Positions 4,648 through 11,599 of a stretch of DNA of 17,320 bases are shown piece after piece. Under the pieces are notes generated by a model. That model was not told the origin of the DNA, searched no databases, and worked only from the letters and a program-made list of their open reading frames with translations. Where the stretch lies: contig PFOA01000059.1 of assembly GCA_002792275.1 (NCBI GenBank), forward strand, positions 1 through 17,320. The letters are read 5' to 3'. Both the position numbers and the translations under genes were made by a program. The number at the start of each line of letters is the position of its first letter. The first letter of the stretch is position 1. Source of the DNA: Candidatus Saccharibacteria bacterium CG_4_10_14_0_2_um_filter_52_9 (lineage in GTDB: Bacteria > Patescibacteriota > Saccharimonadia > Saccharimonadales > UBA4665).

Positions 4648-7494
4648 ATGGCAACACTTTTTATCATCCTGGTCATCATCGTAGTGATGATTTTGATCGC
4701 CGCCCCGATCGTTTTTTTACAAACGCGTCGAACATTTCGTGAACAAAAAAACTATGAGCGCGGCCTTAAAATGGTGCCGCTACATATCCATCTACCGCCG
4801 GCCAGCGACGATACCGAACTAGGCAGTCGCGATGTTCGTGACGTAACCGACGAAACCATCAGTAAGGCACAGATCATCTATAACATTATAGCCAGCACCT
4901 TTCTGAAAACATTTAGGAGTAATTTCTACGGTCAGCGGCACTTTGCCTTTGAGATTGTCGGCAGTCAGGGGTTTGTTTATTTTTATGCCGCAGTGCCGAT
5001 TAACCTGGTGGATGTCGTTAAGCAGGCCATTAACAGTGCTTATCCGACAGCCAGGATAGAAGAAGTAGCCGAACACAACATCTTTAGTCCGGTGGGGCGG
5101 AGCAGTGGTACCTTGGGCGGCGAGCTGACCCTTAAAGAACATTACGCCTACCCCATAGCCACTTACCAGGATCTAAAGCGCGATGCCATGCAATCGCTGT
5201 TGAACGCCATGTCTATTCTGGGTAAAGAGGACGGCGCCGGTATTCAGATCCTGATGCGCCCGGCTAATCCCTCTTGGCGCAAGGTAGCCAACGATGTCGC
5301 CGATCGCAAGCGCCAGGGTAATAAAGGCCTGGGTGTCGGCGGTCTTATGAAAGACCTGACAGTGGCTTTTGTAAAACCGCCCGAAGGCAGTAAAGACGAC
5401 CCCAAGAAGCCCGAACTATCCAATCTGGAGCAGGCCACGCTGGACGCCATCGACGAAAAAACCCGCCACCCCGGTTACGAAGTCATAATAAGAGTGGTCG
5501 CCTCATCTAACATCAGCCAGCGCGCCCAGGCCATATTGGGCAATATCGTGGCCAGCTTCAGTCTATATGACGCGCCGGGCAAAAACGGCTTCAAGTACAC
5601 CCCAGCCAAAGATATAGACGGCCTCATAACGTCGTACATTATGCGTTTCTTTCCCCAGCACCATAATAAGAACATCCTCAACTCCGTGGAGCTGGCGACA
5701 CTGTTTCACTTCCCGGACGAGCGCAGTATTCCTACCAGCCAGTTGACCAGGCAGGAATCCAAGCAGGTCGACGGCCCACGCAACATCCCCGAAGAGGGGC
5801 TGTTACTGGGCTACAACCTGTTCCGGGGCGCCAAGAAGCCGATTCGCCTCAGCCTGCACGATCGCCAGCGCCACATGTACGTCGTTGGTCAGACCGGTAC
5901 CGGTAAATCTACCTTCCTGGAGAATCTGGCTCTACAGGACATGCTCAAGGGCAATGGTTTTGCTTTTGTGGATCCCCACGGCGACGTGGCTGAAAAATTG
6001 TTATCCATGGTACCCAAGGAACGAACCGAGGACGTCATCTATTTCAGCCCGGCCGACATGGACTACCCGATGGGCCTTAATTTATTCGAATTTGATAACC
6101 CCAATCAGAAAGATTTCCTGATCCAGGAAGCCCTGAATATGCTACAAAAGTTGTATGATCCACAACATCAGGGCATCATGGGACCGCGTTACGAGCACAT
6201 CTTCAGGAATGCCGCCCTGGCTATTATGGCCGATCCGGCCGGTGGTACCTTCGTGGATATCCCCAAACTGTTCCGCGATCCGCAATTCTTAAAGCAAAAA
6301 TTACAACACGTTAAAGATCAAACCGTCCTGGACTTCTGGCAAAAGGAATACCCGGCCGGCCAGCGCTCTAATGAGTCGGGTGAGGTTACCAGTTGGTTCG
6401 TTAGTAAGTTCGGTGCTTTTCTGAGTAATGAAATGATGCGCAACATAATCGGGCAGACCAAGAGTGCCCTGAACCTGCGCGATATTATGGACAATAAGAA
6501 AATCCTGCTGGTGAATCTTAGCAAGGGGCGCACCGGCGACCTGAACTCCAAACTGCTGGGTATGGTATTTGTGATGAAGTTCCAGGCGGCCGCCATGAGT
6601 CGCTCTAATATACCGGAAGACGACCGGGTCGACTTTAGCCTGTATGTTGATGAGTTTCAGAACTTCTCAACCGACAGCTTTGCCACCATCATGTCCGAGG
6701 CTCGCAAGTACCACCTGAACCTGATTGTCGCCAACCAGTTTACCACCCAGCTGACTGCCGAAATCCGCGATGCCGTCTTTGGTAACATGGGTACCATCGT
6801 GTCCTTCCGCATCGGCCAGAACGACGTGGAATCGCTGGGCAAATACTTTCAACCGACCTTTGAAACCGACGACCTGCTACGGGTGCCAAACTACAACACC
6901 ATCGTCAGAACCCTGATCGGCGGCGTACCGACGCATCCATTCAGTATGGTGACTCTGCCGGCGCTGGGCACGCCTAATCCGCGTCTGTCCGGAGCACTAA
7001 AACAGCTCTCGGCGGCCAAGTATGGCCGGCCCAAGGCATCAGTAGAAAAAGACATCAATGCCCGTATGGCCACCCGGGGCGAAACCCCAGCCGCGCCGCG
7101 CCAAGCCGCCGCCGCCACACCCGGCACGCCTGCCGTACCGGGCACCGGCTCATTCCTCGACGAGTGGCTGGCCAAGCGCCAACAGGGGCCGCAACCGGCC
7201 ACTGCCGCCACTCCCTCTATCCAGACACGAACGCCTCTGCCGGAGGAGCCGATCCAGAGTACGCCGACAGATTTATTGCCAGCCCAAGAAACTGCAGGGC
7301 CAGCTCCCAGGATAACCACAGCACCCAAACCGGCAGTACCGCCGATTGACGGTAACAATATATCGAGCGATGAATTGGAGCAGACCGAAGTCCACAAGAT
7401 TGCCAACGAACTGCGTCAGGAACTGGACGGCCCGCTAGACAGTGACGATACGATTTTTATCGATCACGACGGCTCATTCCGTCCGGCGTCGTGA
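4648..7494 (+). CDS. Membrane-anchored VirD4/TraG-like type IV secretion ATPase
   Basis: A 948-residue protein. Residues 2-24 form an N-terminal membrane anchor, followed by a large domain of about 350 residues without motifs I can name. Then comes a RecA-like motor: Walker A VVGQTGTGKS (K420), the FAFVDPHGDV strand, Walker B FSLYVDEFQNF (D668, E669), and a downstream ANQFTTQL sensor-like segment typical of the TraD/TraG/VirD4 coupling-protein superfamily. Residues from about 815 on are Pro/Ala/Thr-rich, probably a disordered tail. Known: such ATPases are widespread in CPR genomes and are annotated as type IV secretion or conjugation proteins. Whether it moves DNA, protein or pilus subunits is inference. 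No VirB4 or other T4SS genes lie in the window. The last 21 bases overlap the 3' end of the opposite-strand gene at 7474. Confidence 0.88.
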   Translation: MATLFIILVIIVVMILIAAPIVFLQTRRTFREQKNYERGLKMVPLHIHLPPASDDTELGSRDVRDVTDETISKAQIIYNIIASTFLKTFRSNFYGQRHFAFEIVGSQGFVYFYAAVPINLVDVVKQAINSAYPTARIEEVAEHNIFSPVGRSSGTLGGELTLKEHYAYPIATYQDLKRDAMQSLLNAMSILGKEDGAGIQILMRPANPSWRKVANDVADRKRQGNKGLGVGGLMKDLTVAFVKPPEGSKDDPKKPELSNLEQATLDAIDEKTRHPGYEVIIRVVASSNISQRAQAILGNIVASFSLYDAPGKNGFKYTPAKDIDGLITSYIMRFFPQHHNKNILNSVELATLFHFPDERSIPTSQLTRQESKQVDGPRNIPEEGLLLGYNLFRGAKKPIRLSLHDRQRHMYVVGQTGTGKSTFLENLALQDMLKGNGFAFVDPHGDVAEKLLSMVPKERTEDVIYFSPADMDYPMGLNLFEFDNPNQKDFLIQEALNMLQKLYDPQHQGIMGPRYEHIFRNAALAIMADPAGGTFVDIPKLFRDPQFLKQKLQHVKDQTVLDFWQKEYPAGQRSNESGEVTSWFVSKFGAFLSNEMMRNIIGQTKSALNLRDIMDNKKILLVNLSKGRTGDLNSKLLGMVFVMKFQAAAMSRSNIPEDDRVDFSLYVDEFQNFSTDSFATIMSEARKYHLNLIVANQFTTQLTAEIRDAVFGNMGTIVSFRIGQNDVESLGKYFQPTFETDDLLRVPNYNTIVRTLIGGVPTHPFSMVTLPALGTPNPRLSGALKQLSAAKYGRPKASVEKDINARMATRGETPAAPRQAAAATPGTPAVPGTGSFLDEWLAKRQQGPQPATAATPSIQTRTPLPEEPIQSTPTDLLPAQETAGPAPRITTAPKPAVPPIDGNNISSDELEQTEVHKIANELRQELDGPLDSDDTIFIDHDGSFRPAS

Positions 7495-8052
7495 GCTGGT
7501 GGCCAGGTGAACCAATAGCTCGAGTGCCAGGCCGACAATAAAACCGGCGGTGAACAGCAGTAAGAAGACAACGTAGTTATAGCGGAAGCCCATGTGCTTA
7601 GCCAGATACAGGTAGCTCGAGGTGCCCATAAAGGCCACCAGGCCGCCGCCCAGCAGGCCGGACGGGCGGCTGACAGTCTTGCCGGCGGCTTCGCTGGCTA
7701 CCCGGATGACCGGCTGATGAATGACCTTGCTTAGGGCTTTTTGCGGCAAGGGTAGTTTGCGTCGAATCGTCTGCAGTTCGCGCCGCAGGGTAATAGTCTT
7801 TAGTTCACGGTCGATGTACTGCGGCTGAGCAGTTCGTGGCGTGTTTGTGGCCGCCTCAAGCTCTTCGAGCGGGTTGAGCCGGCTTTCATTGCGGGTGGTC
7901 TCGGCAATCGCCGCCCGGGCCTCGCTAGCGGTCTGGCCGGGATCCTTTTCGGCCTTGGCCGGTTTTTCGGGCGCGGCCTGGGCAGACAACCGCTCCGCCT
8001 GGTTAGAGGCTAAAACTTCTTTTTGTTCGGGGGTGGTGATTTTTTCGCTCAT
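7474..8052 (-). CDS. Two-helix membrane protein, unknown function
   Basis: A 192-residue protein. The N-terminal 75 residues are Ala/Glu/Lys-rich and probably disordered, and a basic segment (LRRELQTIRRKLPLPQKAL) follows. Two membrane segments lie near residues 132-150 (GLLGGGLVAFMGTSSYLYLA) and 160-182 (VVFLLLFTAGFIVGLALELLVHLA), with a short RRRTE tail. No family was recognised. Its ATG overlaps the stop of the surface-protein gene in an ATGA arrangement (8049-8052), the classic sign of translational coupling, so the two products are probably made together and may act together at the envelope. The 3' end overlaps the convergent ATPase gene by 21 bases. Confidence 0.82.
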   Translation of the reverse strand: MSEKITTPEQKEVLASNQAERLSAQAAPEKPAKAEKDPGQTASEARAAIAETTRNESRLNPLEELEAATNTPRTAQPQYIDRELKTITLRRELQTIRRKLPLPQKALSKVIHQPVIRVASEAAGKTVSRPSGLLGGGLVAFMGTSSYLYLAKHMGFRYNYVVFLLLFTAGFIVGLALELLVHLATSSRRRTE

Positions 8053-9461
8053 GCTGTGGCTGTCTCCTTGATTGCAATTTCACTCTCGCGAGCCAACAGG
8101 CTGGATCGGCTGTAGAAGTAGCCGGTCATAATTACCAGGCTGGCGGCGATGAACAAGGTTGTGCCGGGGCCGGTGTTGGGCAGGGTGGTAGTGGTAGCAA
8201 CTTCTATGGTCTTGACCGGGCTGGCCGGCAGTTTAATGTTGATGGCGTTGCCATAGACATTGGTCATGATCAGATCGAAGTGCGATGGGTCGCTGGAGGA
8301 GGCCGGTGTTTGCGGGATCGGATCTTTGACCTTGACGGTGATCTGGTGGCTGGCGGTCTGGCCGGCGGCAATGGTTTCGGCTGGCCAGACGACGACCTGT
8401 TCGGCGCCCAGCGTGCCGCCGTGCAGATCAGTTATATCGGCGTAGTCCAGTATATCGCTGAGGCTTTCCTGGAAGACAAAATCTTTGACATCGGCCTTGC
8501 CATGGTTTTGGGCCGAGATGGTATAGGTGATGACATCGCCGGCTTTGGCGGTTGTATTGTTAGCGTCGGCCAGGCCGGCCGTAATGTTAGCGGCAGTTTT
8601 ACTGACAGCGATACAGGCGATGGTGTCGCTGGTGCTAACGCTTTGATCGCAAGGCTTGCAGTTAATGTCGTCGGGCGGAAGCAGAGGATTGTATTCGCAA
8701 ACCGGTGGCGGGGTCGGAGTCGGCGTCGGTGTCGTCGTTGGGGTCGGCGTCGGTGTCGTTGTCGTCGGAGTCGGAGTCGTCGTCGGTGTCGTCGGAGTCG
8801 GTGTTGTCGTCGGAGTCGTCGTTGGGGTCGGGGCTGGGGTGTGAGTCGGTGTCTCGGGGATTTGTTCGATGACGACCGGCGTCTTCTCGGCCTTGGTCGG
8901 CAGGCCGACCGATACCAGGTTGCCGCAATCAAACATGACGTAGAAGACCTTGTTCTCGCTGTTGCGAACGCGCAGAACATGCCAGGCGTCCTGACCCCAG
9001 ATATTCAGCTTGCGCATGTAAAGACGGCCGGCTCCGGAGATGTTATAAGGCGTTTCGTGGGTCGGCTTGCCGTTATAGGTTGCACCAACCGACTTCCAGC
9101 CCATGGAGTAGTAGTTGCCGGAATAGGCGTGAATGTAGAGGTCATCGGCTGCACCGATTTCTTTACAGGTTAGGCCAAAGTAGTGAACTATCGTTCCATA
9201 GTGTTTAGTACCGGAGAGACAGATTTTTTTAGCCTCAGCCGCCGAGCTGAAACCACCAACAATCATGTCATTAGTCGAATCAGCTACTGTCGATTGCGGT
9301 GGACTGAGGACAGCAAAGAACTGAACCATAAAGGCCAGCACCATAAAGACCAGACCGGTGCGGCGGATAGTGGACTCCTCGCGCATGCGCCGTGAGTAGA
9401 AGGCCAACTGGTGCACCAGACCGGGGTTGTAGGGTACTAGTGAAAGGAGTTTTTCAAACAT
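8049..9461 (-). CDS. Sortase-type (LPNTG) cell-surface protein with Thr/Pro stalk
   Basis: A 470-residue protein. The N-terminus MFEKLLSLVPYNPGLVHQL is followed by charged residues and a hydrophobic segment (about 36-54) acting as signal or anchor. A region of about 150 residues with paired cysteines comes next, then a Thr/Pro-only stalk (about 205-255), a cysteine-containing linker, and a DUF11-like beta domain (AGDVITYTISAQNHGKADV; about 300-385). LPNTG lies at residues 427-431, followed by a hydrophobic helix and SRSSLLARE. LPXTG, helix and positive tail is the sorting signal that sortases attach to the wall or to pilins. The start at 9461 gives a sensible signal-bearing N-terminus but lacks a ribosome binding site; the frame is open to a TTG at 9518. 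Probably displayed on the cell surface, plausibly for host contact (inference). No sortase gene is present here. Confidence 0.85.
   Translation of the reverse strand: MFEKLLSLVPYNPGLVHQLAFYSRRMREESTIRRTGLVFMVLAFMVQFFAVLSPPQSTVADSTNDMIVGGFSSAAEAKKICLSGTKHYGTIVHYFGLTCKEIGAADDLYIHAYSGNYYSMGWKSVGATYNGKPTHETPYNISGAGRLYMRKLNIWGQDAWHVLRVRNSENKVFYVMFDCGNLVSVGLPTKAEKTPVVIEQIPETPTHTPAPTPTTTPTTTPTPTTPTTTPTPTTTTPTPTPTTTPTPTPTPPPVCEYNPLLPPDDINCKPCDQSVSTSDTIACIAVSKTAANITAGLADANNTTAKAGDVITYTISAQNHGKADVKDFVFQESLSDILDYADITDLHGGTLGAEQVVVWPAETIAAGQTASHQITVKVKDPIPQTPASSSDPSHFDLIMTNVYGNAINIKLPASPVKTIEVATTTTLPNTGPGTTLFIAASLVIMTGYFYSRSSLLARESEIAIKETATA
8697..8850 (-). repeat. Low-complexity Thr/Pro codon tract in the surface protein
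   Basis: On the + strand this is an imperfect run of GTC, GGN and GTN triplets (GTCGGAGTCGGCGTCGGTGT and variants). It encodes about 50 residues that are nearly all Thr or Pro. Length change in steps of three would leave the protein in frame, so stalk length could vary between strains. Confidence 0.85.
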
Positions 9462-9488
9462 TTTTTTGTTTAATCTTTTACAAGACTC

Positions 9489-9518
9489 ATTTAAGCACGG
9501 AAACCTCCATAAGCACAA
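9489..9518 (-). promoter_or_regulatory. Possible promoter of the surface-protein operon
   Basis: Minus-strand TTGTGC (9518-9513), 18-base spacer, TTAAAT (9494-9489). The predicted start near 9482 leaves about 20 bases before the ATG at 9461. The match is modest. Confidence 0.35.
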
Positions 9519-9538
9519 GTGATTTGCAACACGTTACA

Positions 9539-9550
9539 CTTGTCGACAAG
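9539..9550. promoter_or_regulatory. 12-bp palindrome over the gyrB -35
   Basis: CTTGTCGACAAG is a perfect palindrome covering the -35 hexamer of the gyrB promoter. A second inverted pair, ACAAGTG (9515-9521) and CACTTGT (9537-9543), overlaps its left half and reaches the surface-gene promoter. Candidate operator site for both genes; function is inferred. Confidence 0.45.
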
Positions 9551-9568
9551 CGGCTGATTAGCTATAAT
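9540..9568 (+). promoter_or_regulatory. gyrB-gyrA promoter
   Basis: TTGTCG (9540-9545), 17-base spacer, perfect TATAAT (9563-9568). The predicted start near 9575 gives a leader of about 44 bases to the gyrB start. Confidence 0.75.
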
Positions 9569-9618
9569 AGAAGCAGTGGGACAAAACCATAAATTGTTAT
9601 AAATAGGGGTGAAAGACA

Positions 9619-11598
9619 TTGGCTGAGGCTAAAGGTAAGAAATCCGGTTATTCTGCCGACCAGATTACCGTTCTCGAGGGTTTGGAGCCGGTTCGTAAGC
9701 GTCCCGGTATGTATATTGGTGGCACCGGCCTGGAGGGGCTGCATCATTTAGTATGGGAAATTGTCGACAACGGTATCGACGAAGCCTTGGCTGGCCACGC
9801 CACCGCCGTATCTGTTAAAATGCTGGCCGACGGCGGCATAACCGTAATCGACAACGGTCGTGGCATTCCGACTGACATCCACCCCAAAACCAAAAAGAGC
9901 ACCGTCGAAACGGTATTAACCGTGCTCCACGCCGGTGGCAAGTTCGGCGATGGCGGCTACAAAGTGTCTGGTGGATTGCACGGCGTCGGTGTCAGCGTGG
10001 TCAACGCCTTATCCAGCAAATTGGTTGTAACCGTTCACTATGACGGTAAAATACAGCAGCAAGAGTATGAGCGGGGCGCCCCCAAGAGCGACCTCAAAAT
10101 CATCGGCAAAACCGACCGCACCGGTACCGAGATCACCTTTTACCCCGACGAAACCATCTTCAAAGAGAGTGTCCAATTTAGCTACGACAGCATCCTGGAT
10201 CGCTTGCGCCACGCCGCCTACCTGACCAAGGGCGTTCACACCCATCTGGAGGAAGAAGCTACCGGTCGGCGCTACGGTTTCTATTTTGAAGGCGGTATCC
10301 AGAGCTATGTTAAGCATCTCAACATCGGTAAAGATGTCGTTGACGACGATATTTTCTACGTCGACAAAATGGCCAAAGAAGCCCAGGTCGAAATCTCACT
10401 TCAATACACCGATGCCTACACCGAAACCATCAAAGCCTTTGCCAATAACGTCCTCAACCCCGACGGCGGCACGCACCTAACCGGCTTCAAGGCCGCCCTA
10501 ACGCGTGTTATCAATGACTACGCCCGCAAAAACGGCCTCATCAAAGAGAAAGAAGAAAATCTCAGCGGCGAAGACACCCGCGAAGGCCTGACTTGCATCA
10601 TCCTGGTAAAACTGCCCGACCCGCAGTTCGAAGGTCAAACCAAGAACAAGCTCGGTAACCCGGAGGTGCGTGGCTATGTCGAGCAGGTGATGAACGAGCA
10701 CTTCAATTACTACCTCGAGGAACATCCGGCCGTGGCTCGCAAGATCGTCGGCAAAGCCCTGTTGGCCGCCCGCGCCCGCAAGGCCGCCCGCGCCGCCCGC
10801 GACAACATCTTGCGCAAAGGCATCCTCGACGGTGCCAGCATGCCCGGCAAACTGGCCGACTGCTCTAACAAAGACCCCAAAGACTCCGAACTATATCTGG
10901 TAGAGGGCGACAGCGCCGGCGGCTCGGCCAAATCCGGCCGCGACAGCAAGAGCCAGGCTATATTGCCCCTGCGCGGCAAGGTGTTAAACGTGGAACGTGC
11001 CCGCCTCGACAAAATGCTGGCCAATAACGAAATCGTCAACCTCATTAAGGCCATGGGCGTTGGTATAGAAGAATCTTTTGATGTTTCGCTATTGCGTTAC
11101 GACCGGGTAATTATCATGACCGACGCCGACGTCGACGGCAGTCACATCAGCACCCTGCTGATGACCTTCTTCTTCCGTTACATGAAGCCGGTACTGGACG
11201 GCGGCCACGTTTACCTGGCCAAACCACCGCTGTTCGAGCTGATCCGCAGTAGCCGCAAAAACTCGGTATTTATCTACGCCGAAGACGAGCTGGAAGTAGC
11301 TCTCGATGCGGCCATAGCCAAGCGCAAGCAAGAGGGCACCAAGATTGACATCAACGATGACCGCCTCAAGCAGGCCGGCTTTGTAGAGCAAAAGCGCTAC
11401 AAGGGTCTGGGCGAAATGGACGCCGAACAGCTGTTTGAAACCACGATGAACCCCACCAAGCGAGTGCTGGTACAAGTTAAGGTAGACGATGCCGAAAAGG
11501 CCGACATCATCTTTAGCAAGCTGATGGGATCAGAGGTGGAATTGCGCAAGAGCTTCATCCAGGCCAACGCCAAGTTCGTAAAGGATCTGGATATTTAA
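9619..11598 (+). CDS. gyrB: DNA gyrase subunit B
   Basis: ATPase subunit of the gyrase that introduces negative supercoils. The 659-aa protein begins with a TTG codon preceded by AGGGGTG. GHKL ATPase motifs are WEIVDNGIDEALAGH, NGRGIPTDIHPK and GGKFGDGGYKVSGGLHGVGVSVVNALS. The TOPRIM domain has EGDSAGGSAKSGRD (Glu about 429), PLRGKVLNVE and DADVDGSHI. The C-terminal block is QKRYKGLGEMDAEQLFETTMNP. No E. coli-type insert is present, so it is the short Gram-positive-like form. gyrA follows after a single base, so the two subunits are co-transcribed and probably coupled. Confidence 0.97.
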   Translation: MAEAKGKKSGYSADQITVLEGLEPVRKRPGMYIGGTGLEGLHHLVWEIVDNGIDEALAGHATAVSVKMLADGGITVIDNGRGIPTDIHPKTKKSTVETVLTVLHAGGKFGDGGYKVSGGLHGVGVSVVNALSSKLVVTVHYDGKIQQQEYERGAPKSDLKIIGKTDRTGTEITFYPDETIFKESVQFSYDSILDRLRHAAYLTKGVHTHLEEEATGRRYGFYFEGGIQSYVKHLNIGKDVVDDDIFYVDKMAKEAQVEISLQYTDAYTETIKAFANNVLNPDGGTHLTGFKAALTRVINDYARKNGLIKEKEENLSGEDTREGLTCIILVKLPDPQFEGQTKNKLGNPEVRGYVEQVMNEHFNYYLEEHPAVARKIVGKALLAARARKAARAARDNILRKGILDGASMPGKLADCSNKDPKDSELYLVEGDSAGGSAKSGRDSKSQAILPLRGKVLNVERARLDKMLANNEIVNLIKAMGVGIEESFDVSLLRYDRVIIMTDADVDGSHISTLLMTFFFRYMKPVLDGGHVYLAKPPLFELIRSSRKNSVFIYAEDELEVALDAAIAKRKQEGTKIDINDDRLKQAGFVEQKRYKGLGEMDAEQLFETTMNPTKRVLVQVKVDDAEKADIIFSKLMGSEVELRKSFIQANAKFVKDLDI

Positions 11599-11599
11599 C

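Noticed and set aside
8280..9173. Long plus-strand open frame (297 codons) over the surface-protein gene.
   Set aside because: It is the antisense of a repetitive GC-rich gene. The Arg/Gly-rich product lacks domains, while the minus strand has a signal segment, a DUF11-like domain and LPXTG.
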